Shown: positions 46,384 to 54,292, numbered from the stretch's first letter. The stretch: DNA of 64,000 bases from Acidobacteriota bacterium (GCA_016196035.1 JACPYM010000117.1:142769-206768), one strand, 5' to 3'. Notes: generated from the letters alone by a model not told the origin. Numbers and translations: made by a program.

Positions 46384-47745
46384 ATGAAACCACCGTTCAA
46401 GCAATTTGCGTGCGTCTTTGCAGCGGTGTTGTTTACGCTCGGTGAGGCGCAAACCTCTCAGCCCGTGAAGGCGGGCGGCAGCCTAAAGCCCAGGGTGGAG
46501 CGCGGCGCCAGCCGCGCGGAACCCTGGGTCATCGCAGTTACAACCCCAGCCCGCGAAGCGGGCGACAGGCATTCATTTTTCAAGCTAATAAGCTCTGCCG
46601 CCCACTCCGTGGGCTGGCTGACTCTTTTGCGAACAAACCCAGGGTTCCGCGCTGTGCGCTCCACCCTGGGCTTTAGGCTGCCACCCACTCCGTGGGCTGA
46701 AACCGCGCCCAATCCGAGTTGGCAAAAACAAACCACCAACTCACTCGCCCGCCTCACTTCCATTCATTTCACCGATGCACAACACGGCTGGGTTGCGGGC
46801 AGCAACGGCACGCTGCTCAAAACCGGCGATGGCGGCGCAATCTGGGAACGCGTCGCGCTACCGCCTGAATTCAGCCGCGATTTGCTGCGCGCGGTCTGGG
46901 CGCTCGATGCGCAACGCGTGCGCTTGCTGGGTGAATACAATCTGACACAACGGCCCAGCAGTAACGACCTGGCCGCGCGCGCGTTCCTGCTCGCGTCGGA
47001 TGATGGCGGCGCGACGTGGCAAAACATCGAACCCGCGCGTCCGCCCGACAAACCGTATCGCCGCCCGCGCCGCCCCGTCGGACAAGCCAGCGAAAGCGCA
47101 GCGGAGCAGGTGGAACGCTTGAACTCGCCGATTCTGACCGCGTTCTCGTTTGTGGCTGGCAGCGGCTGGCTCATCGGCGAATCAGGGACGATTCAAACGA
47201 CGCGCGATGGCGGCGCGAGTTGGCAGATGCAATACGCCGTGACGCGCAAGCTCTTTTACGATGTGACCGCGCTCGACACGCAACAAGCCTGGATCGTCGG
47301 CGGTGGCGGCAGCATCCTGCGCACGGTGGATGGCGGCAGCAATTGGAACGAACAGCCCTCCCCCACGACCAACACCTTGCGCGCTGTGCATTTCATGGAC
47401 GCCAGACGCGGCTGGGCGGCGGGTATCAGCGGCACAATTCTGGCGACCACCAACGGCGGCAATCGCTGGCAAGTGCAAACATCGAACAGCAACGAAACGC
47501 TCAACGACATCCGCTTCGTCAACGCTAGCGAAGGCTGGGCGGCGGGCGAACGTGGCACGCTGCTGCACACGCGCGATGGCGGCGCGACCTGGCAAGACGA
47601 GAGCTTGAAAACCTACGCCAGTTTCAACCAGTTGTTTTTCAGCGCGCCGGATTGCGGTTGGGTCGTCGGCACGAACGGTTCGATCTACAAATACTCGGCT
47701 GACGCAAGCGGCACACGCCCGGCGCTCAAAGGCGAAAGCCGCTGA
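46384..47745 (+). CDS. Ycf48-like beta-propeller with inserted palindrome
   Basis: 453 residues from the ATG at 46384 (the longer frame starts inside the wza-like gene). Signal peptide (about 1-23, FACVFAAVLFTLGEA). About seven Ycf48/BNR-type blades: LTSIHFTDAQHGWVAGSNGTLLKTGDGG, GSGWLIGESGTIQTTRDGG, FMDARRGWAAGISGTILATTNGG, VNASEGWAAGERGTLLHTRDGG, DCGWVVGTNGSIYKYS. Ycf48-like proteins assist assembly of envelope or photosystem complexes; here it may aid export. Residues about 26-106 are encoded by a 243-bp palindromic element, so they are not part of the native fold. Confidence 0.85.
   Translation: MKPPFKQFACVFAAVLFTLGEAQTSQPVKAGGSLKPRVERGASRAEPWVIAVTTPAREAGDRHSFFKLISSAAHSVGWLTLLRTNPGFRAVRSTLGFRLPPTPWAETAPNPSWQKQTTNSLARLTSIHFTDAQHGWVAGSNGTLLKTGDGGAIWERVALPPEFSRDLLRAVWALDAQRVRLLGEYNLTQRPSSNDLAARAFLLASDDGGATWQNIEPARPPDKPYRRPRRPVGQASESAAEQVERLNSPILTAFSFVAGSGWLIGESGTIQTTRDGGASWQMQYAVTRKLFYDVTALDTQQAWIVGGGGSILRTVDGGSNWNEQPSPTTNTLRAVHFMDARRGWAAGISGTILATTNGGNRWQVQTSNSNETLNDIRFVNASEGWAAGERGTLLHTRDGGATWQDESLKTYASFNQLFFSAPDCGWVVGTNGSIYKYSADASGTRPALKGESR
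46458..46700. repeat. 243-bp palindromic element inserted in frame after the signal peptide
   Basis: The arms 46458-46529 and 46637-46700 are inverted, sharing GGCAGCCTAAAGCCCAGGGT and GCGCGGAACCCTGGGT. Two inner smaller palindromes (CAGCCCGCGAAGCGGGCG; CCGCCCACTCCGTGGGCTGG) lie between. 243 bases = 81 codons; the reading frame stays open throughout. The encoded stretch (KAGGSLKPRVERGASRAEPW and on) resembles none of the propeller blades. Confidence 0.82.
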
Positions 47746-47769
47746 GGCTGTGCTAAACTCCCTGGCGTT

Positions 47770-48606
47770 ATGACGCCGCAAGCACCACTCAAACCGACCG
47801 AAGAACAGCTCACTTATGGCGCGTATTTGCGCGTCGCCGAGTTGATCAAACTGCAACAGCCGCAATCCTCACCACAGCATCACGACGAACTACTGTTCAT
47901 CATCATCCACCAAACCTACGAACTCTGGTTCAAGCAGTTGCTGCACGAACTGGACGCCGTGATTGCGAACCTGAAGACCGCGCAAGCCCCCCAGCAAGAC
48001 GCGGTTTACGAAGCCGCGCGCCTGTTGCGCCGTTGCACCGAAATCATGCGCGTGCTGGTCGAGCAGTTCACGATTCTGGAAACCATGCTGCCGACGCACT
48101 TCCTGGCCTTTCGCGGCAAGCTGCGTCCGGCCAGCGGCTTTCAATCCGAACAATTCCGCGAACTGGAATTTCTGTGCGGGCTGAAAGACGAAAAGATGTT
48201 GCGCTATCACGAACCGACCGACGAAGCCTACGCCGCGCTTGAACGCCGTTTGCGCGAGCCGTCGTTGCGCGATGTGTTCTTTGACGCCTTACATGCGTTG
48301 CAAGTGCTGCCGTCATTACCCGCTGATGCGGATGCCGAAGCGCAGTTCAAAGCGCGCGCCGAAGCCATCCGCGCCATCTATCGCGACGAACGCGGCAAGC
48401 GCGCCTGGATTGACGTCTGCGAACGACTGACCGAGTTTGACGAATTGCTGGTGAGTTGGCGGCTGCGCCATATTCAAATGGTCGAACGCACCATCGGCGT
48501 GCGGCTGGGCACAGGCGGCAGCAGCGGCGCGTCGTATTTGAAAGTGACGCTCGACAAAAAATTCTTCCCTGAACTTTGGGAAGCCCGAACAATGCTAATC
48601 GAATAA
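47770..48606 (+). CDS. kynA: Tryptophan 2,3-dioxygenase
   Basis: 278 residues. Haem enzyme that opens the indole ring of tryptophan to N-formylkynurenine. Hallmarks: LTYGAYLRVAELIKLQQ (14-30), HDELLFIIIHQTYELWFKQLLHELD (38-62, distal His47), then SGFQSEQFRELEFLCG, DERGKRAWIDVCERLTEFDE, and the haem-ligand region WRLRHIQMVERTIGVRLGTGGSSG near the C-terminus. Length fits the bacterial family. kynU follows, so a kynurenine pathway pair is present, but the formamidase (kynB) is not in the window. Confidence 0.95.
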   Translation: MTPQAPLKPTEEQLTYGAYLRVAELIKLQQPQSSPQHHDELLFIIIHQTYELWFKQLLHELDAVIANLKTAQAPQQDAVYEAARLLRRCTEIMRVLVEQFTILETMLPTHFLAFRGKLRPASGFQSEQFRELEFLCGLKDEKMLRYHEPTDEAYAALERRLREPSLRDVFFDALHALQVLPSLPADADAEAQFKARAEAIRAIYRDERGKRAWIDVCERLTEFDELLVSWRLRHIQMVERTIGVRLGTGGSSGASYLKVTLDKKFFPELWEARTMLIE

Positions 48607-48608
48607 TT

Positions 48609-48686
48609 CCGCCCACGAAGTCACACGAAGGAATCACGAAGGAGGCGGTCTTTCTTCGTGATTCCTTCGTGTGACTTCGTGGGCGG
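48609..48686. repeat. Perfect 33-bp inverted repeat between kynA and kynU
   Basis: 48609-48641 and 48654-48686 are exact complements, beginning CCGCCCACGAAGTCACACGA and separated by 12 bases. It begins three bases after the kynA stop codon and ends 15 bases before the kynU ATG. There is no T-run, so it is not a classical terminator. Confidence 0.76.
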
Positions 48687-48701
48687 AAACGTTGGAGATT
48701 T

Positions 48702-49892
48702 ATGGACGAACTACTTTCCTATCGTGCGCAATTTCCGATTCTGGAAAAGACCACCTATCTCATCAATCACTCGCTCGGCGCGATGCCAGCCAAAACCTAC
48801 GACCGCATGCACGCTTACGCTGAGACGTGGGCGACGCGCGGCATTCGAGCGTGGGCCGAAGGTTGGTGGGAAATGCCCGGGACCATCGGCGACAAAGTGG
48901 CGCGCATCCTCGGCGCTGATCCCGGCACGGTCGTGATGCATCAGAACGTCTCGGTCTGTCAGGCGCTGATCCTGTCCTGCTTCGATCTGACGGGCAAGCG
49001 CAACAAGATCGTTTATGAGGCGCTCAACTTCCCTTCCGTGATGTATGTCTACGAGGCGCACGCCAAAGCGGCCCATGCGAGAATTGTCGAAGTACCGAGT
49101 GACGACGGCATCACGATTGACACGCAGCGGATGCTGGACGCGATTGATGAAGAGACGCTGCTGGTGCCGATTTCGCACGTGCTGTTCAAGAGCGCCTTCA
49201 TTCAGGATGCGGCGGCCATCGTTGAAAAGGCGCATCGTGTCGGCGCGCTGGTCGTGCTGGATGTTTATCAATCGGCGGGCACGGTGCCCTTCAGCGTCAA
49301 AGACCTCGATGTGGATTTCGCTACCGGCGGTTCGGTCAAATGGTTGTGCGGCGGGCCGGGCGCGGGCTTCCTCTATGTCAAACCGGAGTTGCGCGAACGC
49401 TTGCAACCGAAGATCACTGGCTGGGCCGCGCATAAAGCGCCGTTTGCTTTCGTGCCGGGCGAGATCGAATACGCCGAGGACGCGCACCGTTTCCTGCACG
49501 GTTCGCCCGCGATTCCGGCGCTGTATGCGGCGGAGAGTGGCTACGATTTGATCAATGAAATCGGGGTCGAACGCATTCGCGCCAAATCCATGCGGCAGAC
49601 GGCGCGCTTGATTGAATTGGCTGGCGCGCACGGCTGGCGCGTGAATGCGCCGCGTGAGCCGGCGCGGCGTGGCGGCTCGGTCATTCTGGATGTGCCGCAC
49701 GCGGGCGAAGTCGTGCGCGAATTGGCCGCGCGCGAGGTGCTGGTGGATTACCGGCCCGGCGCGGGTGTGCGCATTGGGCCGCATTTCTTTAGCAGCGACG
49801 ATGAACTCGAAGCCGTCGTGGCCGAGATCAAAAGCATTCTCGACACGCGCGCTTATGAAAAGCACACGGCGGCGAGCGGCGCGCGGTTCTGA
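48702..49892 (+). CDS. kynU: Kynureninase-like PLP enzyme
   Basis: 396 residues; class V aminotransferase fold. It cleaves kynurenine to anthranilate and alanine. The PLP lysine is Lys213 in GGSVKWLCGGPGAG, with ALVVLDVYQSAGTVPFSVKDLDVDF before it (the Asp that binds the pyridine nitrogen in VLDVYQS). Other kynureninase features: MDELLSYRAQFPILEKTTYLINHSLG, MHQNVSVCQALILSC, ITGWAAHKAPF and VDYRPGAGVRIGPHFFSSDDEL. Context beside kynA supports the call. The start has weak GGAG upstream (GTTGGAGATTT). Confidence 0.92.
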   Translation: MDELLSYRAQFPILEKTTYLINHSLGAMPAKTYDRMHAYAETWATRGIRAWAEGWWEMPGTIGDKVARILGADPGTVVMHQNVSVCQALILSCFDLTGKRNKIVYEALNFPSVMYVYEAHAKAAHARIVEVPSDDGITIDTQRMLDAIDEETLLVPISHVLFKSAFIQDAAAIVEKAHRVGALVVLDVYQSAGTVPFSVKDLDVDFATGGSVKWLCGGPGAGFLYVKPELRERLQPKITGWAAHKAPFAFVPGEIEYAEDAHRFLHGSPAIPALYAAESGYDLINEIGVERIRAKSMRQTARLIELAGAHGWRVNAPREPARRGGSVILDVPHAGEVVRELAAREVLVDYRPGAGVRIGPHFFSSDDELEAVVAEIKSILDTRAYEKHTAASGARF

Positions 49893-49974
49893 GGCGGTTT
49901 AATCAGGCAGCCATAAGTATCGTTCGCGCCTCGCGCTGGTGGCCGTCAAAGCCGGAGCCGCCGCACGACTTGCG

Positions 49975-50478
49975 TTATGCGCGGTGCGCAGCCTGCGCTT
50001 TTTTGATGTTGCTTTGACGCGCCCGGCGCTGTGCCGCCGTGGGTTTGTCTTTTTCCGGCACGTTCGGCCTGGGTTTGGCCTTGAAGCGGTCACCGCTGAT
50101 GTGCACCGGTGTTGATCCGAGTTCATCCAGCAAGGCGCGCGCATCCTCTGTGTCGGGGATCAGTTTGCCGCCTTCCAGATGCGCCTGGTCTTTGCCGATC
50201 AACCATTTCTGATCGTCCCAGGAACCGCTTTCGCGCTTGCCTGCCACACGTTCGAGGCCGCCCTTCTTGCCGACATCGTGTGTGCGGAAGGTGACGAACT
50301 CGCGCTTCGGTCTGACCTCGATGTGGTAAAACTCGCCGTCACCAGTCGAACCAGGTTTGGCGCGCGCGCGGCCTTCGGGTTGCGCGCGCGCGTGTTGACG
50401 CGACGACATTGCCTGCCAGGCGGCCTGCGCCTTCTTGATATTCTTCCGTGCGGCTTCTTTTTGTTTGGCAGTCGCCAT
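49975..50478 (-). CDS. DUF2188-like protein with Lys/Ala-rich ends
   Basis: 167 residues from the ATG at 50478, which follows AAGGAGGAAC. The centre (about 50-110, FYHIEVRPKREFVTFRTHDVGKKGGLERVAGKRESGSWDDQKWLIGKD) has the repeated 'V-x-x-x-x-x-x-W...K' layout of DUF2188-like small proteins. The ends are helical and basic (KQKEAARKNIKKAQAAWQAM; RRARQSNIKKAQAAHRA). A similar basic motif KKAQAA occurs twice, so nucleic-acid binding is possible. Unknown function. The 179-bp element sits 17 bases upstream of the ATG. Confidence 0.74.
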   Translation of the reverse strand: MATAKQKEAARKNIKKAQAAWQAMSSRQHARAQPEGRARAKPGSTGDGEFYHIEVRPKREFVTFRTHDVGKKGGLERVAGKRESGSWDDQKWLIGKDQAHLEGGKLIPDTEDARALLDELGSTPVHISGDRFKAKPRPNVPEKDKPTAAQRRARQSNIKKAQAAHRA

Positions 50479-50495
50479 TTGTTCCTCCTTCAAAC

Positions 50496-50674
50496 TAGAT
50501 CGGTTTTCACATCAGTGTATGGGAAAAGCCGCGCAGCGGGACAGTACCGCGCGCGTGAGCAAGCGGAGCTTGGGCGGTTCAGCCAATGGCGTAAGCTTGA
50601 CGCGCCGCTTGCTCACGCGCGCGGTACCGTCCCGGCACAAGCTGCTCCCATAAACGCAATTGCAACCCGCTCTA
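50496..50674. mobile_element. Second copy of the 179-bp MITE-like element
   Basis: Same length, ends (TAGATCGGTTTTCACATC; CGCAATTGCAACCCGCTCTA) and core as the copy at 36373-36551, with point differences. The stem arms begin GGGACAGTACCGCGCGCG and end CGCGCGCGGTACCGTCCC. It lies 17 bases before the DUF2188-like ATG. Confidence 0.72.
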
Positions 50675-50778
50675 AGCAAAACTGAGTAAGCGAATCAAGC
50701 GCGGTAAAGCTGCGTGAACAAATGCTGCATTCGCTCACGCAGCTTTACCGCGCCGATCCGCCAGGTGTCGTATTCGCC

Positions 50779-50955
50779 CTAAGCGGCCGCAAAGGCGCGG
50801 TCGTCAGTTGTCAGACAGGCCCCGTGCCCACAGCCGCAAACGGGTTCGGCTTCGAGGGCTGTTTCGCAATGGGGGCTACAATACTTTTCGCCGCCCGTCA
50901 CCAGACAATCGCAAGCCGGATGCGCGCATCGTTGCTCAGTTAAATTATCTGCCAT
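50779..50955 (-). CDS. Small Cys-rich metallothionein-like protein (SmtA-type)
   Basis: 58 residues from the ATG at 50955, which follows AAAGGAGGAAACC. MADNLTEQRCAHPACDCLV, then GGEKYCSPHC and VCGCGHGACL, give nine cysteines and three histidines. The order CxxxxCxC, YCSxxC, CGCGHxxC matches prokaryotic zinc metallothioneins (SmtA/BmtA), which hold a Zn4 cluster. It probably buffers zinc or detoxifies cadmium. No metal-sensing regulator is adjacent. It sits between a REP-like cluster upstream and a MITE-like element downstream. Confidence 0.76.
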   Translation of the reverse strand: MADNLTEQRCAHPACDCLVTGGEKYCSPHCETALEAEPVCGCGHGACLTTDDRAFAAA

Positions 50956-51005
50956 GTTGGTTTCCTCCTTTCTATAGACTGCAAGAAAAAGAATTGCCGT
51001 AGCAA

Positions 51006-51190
51006 GCTCCAACGGAGCGTCAGCCAACAGCCTGGGGTGAAACCCCAGAAAACACATTGAGTCGTTGTGCGAAGCCCTGAAAGGGCGGCAGCCATAGGCT
51101 TGGCTGCCGCCCTTTCAGGGCTTCGCACAACTATTTGCACGACCCCCCAGGGCTTCACCCTGGGCTGTTGGCTGGTCGTCCCTTTGGGAC
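51006..51190. repeat. REP-like palindrome cluster, variant of the GCCCC family
   Basis: Order: GCTCCAACGGAGC, CCTGGGGTGAAACCCCAG, TTGTGCGAAGCCCTGAAAGG, then the perfect complement CCTTTCAGGGCTTCGCACAA (arms of 30 bp, 51065-51094 and 51101-51130), CCCAGGGCTTCACCCTGGG, GTCCCTTTGGGAC. It lies between the 50-residue gene and the metallothionein gene. Confidence 0.8.
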
Positions 51191-51264
51191 TTTTCGGAAA
51201 TTCTTTTTCTTGAAAACTATATCAATCTCAGACCATTGCTGTTGGGATCAGTGTGATCTTCCCT

Positions 51265-51417
51265 TCAGCCTTGACGTTTGAAATACTGCACGGCGCGTTC
51301 GTGCTGCTCGGCCTCTGCGCGCGTGTCGAATGTGCCCAGGTTGCGCCGCTTCCCCGTCTTGGGGTTTATCTTGCTCGAGTAGAGCCGGTATTTGCCGGAC
51401 TTCAATTTTCTGATCAT
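51265..51417 (-). CDS. Conserved 50-residue basic protein
   Basis: Reading from the ATG at 51417 (AAAGGAGGCAAG upstream): MIRKLKSGKYRLYSSKINPK, then TGKRRNLGTFDTRAEAEQHE and RAVQYFKRQG. The block KSGKYRLYS...GTFDTxAEAxxHE...QYFK is the same design as the DNA-binding arm of tyrosine integrases and as short stand-alone proteins common in soil bacteria. It starts 19 bases after the mlaD stop on the same strand, so it is probably co-transcribed. Nucleic-acid binding is likely but unproven. Confidence 0.72.
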   Translation of the reverse strand: MIRKLKSGKYRLYSSKINPKTGKRRNLGTFDTRAEAEQHERAVQYFKRQG

Positions 51418-51435
51418 CTTGCCTCCTTTACTGTT

Positions 51436-52581
51436 CTACTTGTTCTTCGCTTTCGCTACGTTTTTCTCAACGCTGTCCGGATAAATGATGACCTCCACGC
51501 TGCCGCCCTTGCCCGCCTCGGCCTGCGTGCCTTCGCCCTGCCCCAGCGTCTTGATGCGTGCGTCGTCAATGCTGAGTTTCTGCCCCAGGTATTGACGCAC
51601 GGCGACCGCGCGCACTTGCGAGAGTGTGGCGTTCGCTTCCTTCTCGCCTTTCGGATTAGTGCGGGTGGCGACGATGACCAGACCGTAAGGATTGCTCTCC
51701 AGATAAGCGCCGATCTGGTCGAGCGACTTCTCCTTCTTCAGCTTGGTCGAATCAGGCTTGCCGAAAAGGTCGTTGCCGGAAAAGCTGAATTTTCTGAGCG
51801 GCTCGCGGTCAGGCAGTTTGGTGATGGCGTGTTTGGTCAACTCCGCCGAATCGTAGTAGCCGCGTTTTTTGAAAAATCCTTTGAGAAAAAAGTTGTGCTT
51901 GAGCGCCTCCATATTCTCCTGGAAGGAAACCACGCCGTCTTTGGCCTGATCCGCTGTCTCGCGCAGCGACGATGCGGTCGCGTTCAGGTTCTTGTAAGCC
52001 GCTTTGTCGTTGACCAGCGCGCCGATGGTGCCCCGGCCGGTGTCAATCTTGCCGCTGATGGATTTCAGATCGTCGGTCGTCTGATTGATGTTGTTGATGG
52101 CGACTTTGGAGGAGTCAACGGCCTCTTTGGCCGAATCGAGCATGGCGCTGGCTTTCTTGGCGATGTCGCCATAATCAATCGGCGGCTGGCTCTGAATGGT
52201 GTCGCCGTTGCGCGCCTGTTCGGATTGCGGCGAACCGAATGAGAGGGCCACGTACTTGCTGCCCAGCAAGCCTTCGGTCTCGATGGTGGCGACGGAATCT
52301 TTCTTGATGACTTCGCGCGCTGAACTGGCCAGCTCGACTTCCACTATCACCTTGTCACCGGGATTGTGCGGCAGTTGAATCTCTTTGACCGTTCCGACGC
52401 GCACGCCGCCAGCGCGCACCGCCGCGCCTTCATCCAATCCCGCGACATTCTCAAAGGGGGCCTTCAACCGCCAGGTGCGGCTGAAAATGAACTGCTTCTC
52501 GCCGACCAGAAAAACCAGCAGCGTGAAGATGATCAGCGATCCCAATATGAACGCTCCCAGGCGCGCCTTGCTCGACATCAT
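51436..52581 (-). CDS. MCE/MlaD lipid-transport protein fused to OmpA-like domain
   Basis: 381 residues; ATG at 52581 (or 52578). The first overlaps the stop of the ATPase gene (ATGA), with GAGGAGG before it. An N-terminal transmembrane anchor (about 9-26, GAFILGSLIIFTLLVFLV) precedes an MCE domain (about 38-120, FENVAGLDEGAAVRAGGVRVGTV, GLLGSKYVALSFG). A helical middle (about 135-260) is followed by an OmpA-C-like domain (about 280-370, LDQIGAYLESNPYGLVIVATRTN, LSQVRAVAVRQYLGQ, IDDARIKTLGQGE). MlaD rings bind phospholipid between the two membranes; the OmpA part would tie the protein to peptidoglycan. Third gene of an mlaE-F-D operon. Confidence 0.88.
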   Translation of the reverse strand: MMSSKARLGAFILGSLIIFTLLVFLVGEKQFIFSRTWRLKAPFENVAGLDEGAAVRAGGVRVGTVKEIQLPHNPGDKVIVEVELASSAREVIKKDSVATIETEGLLGSKYVALSFGSPQSEQARNGDTIQSQPPIDYGDIAKKASAMLDSAKEAVDSSKVAINNINQTTDDLKSISGKIDTGRGTIGALVNDKAAYKNLNATASSLRETADQAKDGVVSFQENMEALKHNFFLKGFFKKRGYYDSAELTKHAITKLPDREPLRKFSFSGNDLFGKPDSTKLKKEKSLDQIGAYLESNPYGLVIVATRTNPKGEKEANATLSQVRAVAVRQYLGQKLSIDDARIKTLGQGEGTQAEAGKGGSVEVIIYPDSVEKNVAKAKNK

Positions 52582-53351
52582 TCCTCCTCTCTTGCTTCTC
52601 CTTCAGCCTCCCGCAAGAACTGTTTGACAAACGAATCGCCGCTCCGCTGCAAGTCCGCCAATGTTCCTTCCGTCACGATATTGCCTTCGTTGAGCATGAC
52701 GATGCGGTCGGCCACCAGCTTGACGCTGCGCATGTCGTGGGTGACGATGACCGAAGAGATGCGGCGTTCCTGCTGTAACTGGCGAATCAATTCATCAATC
52801 TCGTTTGCGGTGATTGGATCAAGCCCCGCCGTTGGTTCGTCGAGTAGCATGATTTCAGGGTCGAGCGCCAACGCCCGCGCCAGTCCCACGCGCTTTTTCA
52901 TGCCGCCCGAAATGTCCGCGGGCAGCTTCGCCGACGCCTCCTCCATCCCGACGCGCGCCAATAATTCGCGCACCCGCCGCCGCAGTTCCTCATCCTCCAT
53001 CCGCGTGTGCCAGCGCAAGGGGAAAGCGACGTTCTCTGCCACGGTCATCGAGTCATAAAGCGCCGCTTGTTGAAAGAGAAAGCCCACCTTCTTGCGCACC
53101 TCGTTCAATTCGTCCAGCGGCAGCGCGGTGATCTCTTCGCCGTTGATCTCGATGCCGCCGCCATCGGGCTTCTGCAACCCGATGATGAGTTTGAGCAACA
53201 CGCTCTTACCCGTCCCGCTGCGCCCCAGTACGGTCAAGGTCTCGCCGCGCGCCACGTTCAGATCAATGCCATTGAGCACCACCTGCTCGCCGAAAGATTT
53301 GCGCAATCCACGCACTTGAATCGCCGGCTGTTGGTCGCTCTGCTCCATCAT
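52578..53351 (-). CDS. mlaF: Mla-type ABC transporter ATPase
   Basis: 257 residues from the ATG at 53351 (an alternative at 53348 is one codon in). IQVRGLRKSFGEQVVLNGID, Walker A LGRSGTGKSVLLKLI, Q-loop FLFQQAALYDS, signature DISGGMKKRVGLARAL, Walker B IMLLDEPTAGLDP, H-loop VTHDM. It is a complete MlaF with the usual length. It drives phospholipid movement for MlaE. Its stop overlaps the mlaD start. Upstream, a triplicated CTCGTCTCCC-like repeat lies between it and mlaE. Confidence 0.93.
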   Translation of the reverse strand: MMEQSDQQPAIQVRGLRKSFGEQVVLNGIDLNVARGETLTVLGRSGTGKSVLLKLIIGLQKPDGGGIEINGEEITALPLDELNEVRKKVGFLFQQAALYDSMTVAENVAFPLRWHTRMEDEELRRRVRELLARVGMEEASAKLPADISGGMKKRVGLARALALDPEIMLLDEPTAGLDPITANEIDELIRQLQQERRISSVIVTHDMRSVKLVADRIVMLNEGNIVTEGTLADLQRSGDSFVKQFLREAEGEAREEE

Positions 53352-53402
53352 TTCTCCCGCAACTCGTCTCCCACAACTCGTCTCCCACAATTTGCCTCCC
53401 GC
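53352..53402. repeat. Short direct repeat between mlaE and mlaF
   Basis: CGCAACTCGTCTCCCA, CAACTCGTCTCCCA and CAATTTGCCTCCCGC give three imperfect copies of a 14-17 base unit. It forms the entire gap. Confidence 0.5.
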
Positions 53403-53412
53403 AGTTTTGGGC

Positions 53413-54228
53413 CTACGGGAAAAACGTCATAATCAACCGCACCAAAACCACGTCGGCCAAAATCACAAAGAGCGATGAGATGACGACGGCGCTGGTCGAG
53501 GCCCGTCCAACGCCTGCGGTCCCGCCCTTAGCGTGCATCCCCTGATAACAGCCGACCACCCCGATAATCAGCCCAAAGACGAGGGCCTTAGCCGTCGGCG
53601 GCAACAGGTCGTTGAAGTCCAGCGTCTCGAACCCCTCGTTGAGAAACAGCCGCAGCGACATCGGCTCAACCAGGGTGTTGGCCAGCCAACCCGTGATGAT
53701 CCCGCAAAAATCGGCCACGATGGTCAACAGCGGCATCATCAGCATGCAAGCCGCGACACGCGTCGCCGCCAGATACTTGTATGGATTGACGGCGGAAACC
53801 TCGATGGCGTCAATCTGGTCGGTGACCTTCATCGAACCAAGCTCGGCGCCCAGCCCCGCGCCCATGCGCCCGCTCATCACCAGGGCGGTAATGATCGGGC
53901 CGCTCTCCTTGATGAGCGACATAATGATTACCGTGGGCAACAATGACTTCGCCCCAAAGCCAACCAAACTGTCGCGCACGTGCAATGACATCACCACGCC
54001 AGCCGCCGACCCGGCCAGCAACACCAACGGCAGCGACTTCGCGCCGACCTCGTCCATCTGCCGCAGCAACTCCCTTCCTTCAAAGGGCGGGGTTGCCGCC
54101 GCCCGCACAAGCTGCACGCAAAATTCACCGATGCCGCCGAACCATTCGAAAGTGTCGAGCAGCGGTTTCTTCAAACCCAACGATGATTCATGCGCCGTCG
54201 GGATTCCGATGGCCTCTTTCGTCGTCAT
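53413..54228 (-). CDS. mlaE: Mla-type ABC transporter permease
   Basis: 271 residues from the ATG at 54228 (GTG at 54237 is the alternative; the GGAG lies very close to the ATG). Helical membrane segments with LVLLAGSAAGVVMSLHVRDSL, GPIITALVMSGRMGAGLGAELGSMKVTDQIDAIEV (the family signature 'GR-x-G-A...MKV-x-E-Q-I-D-A'), YLAATRVAACMLMMPLLTI and FGLIIGVVGCYQG. It forms the membrane channel for phospholipid transport with MlaF and MlaD. Full length. A charged N-terminal extension (about 45 residues) is usual in this branch. Confidence 0.93.
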   Translation of the reverse strand: MTTKEAIGIPTAHESSLGLKKPLLDTFEWFGGIGEFCVQLVRAAATPPFEGRELLRQMDEVGAKSLPLVLLAGSAAGVVMSLHVRDSLVGFGAKSLLPTVIIMSLIKESGPIITALVMSGRMGAGLGAELGSMKVTDQIDAIEVSAVNPYKYLAATRVAACMLMMPLLTIVADFCGIITGWLANTLVEPMSLRLFLNEGFETLDFNDLLPPTAKALVFGLIIGVVGCYQGMHAKGGTAGVGRASTSAVVISSLFVILADVVLVRLIMTFFP

Positions 54229-54292
54229 TCTCCTCACCTAAAACGATTCATTCCGCGCAAAGCCGCCCGCACGCAACCGCGGGCAATCCTGC

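Noticed and set aside
48609..48686. Rho-independent terminator after kynA
   Set aside because: A very strong stem but no following T-run; listed as a repeat instead.
48711..49865. 384-residue minus-strand frame opposite kynU
   Set aside because: kynU has the PLP motif and family length; the other frame has no recognisable content.
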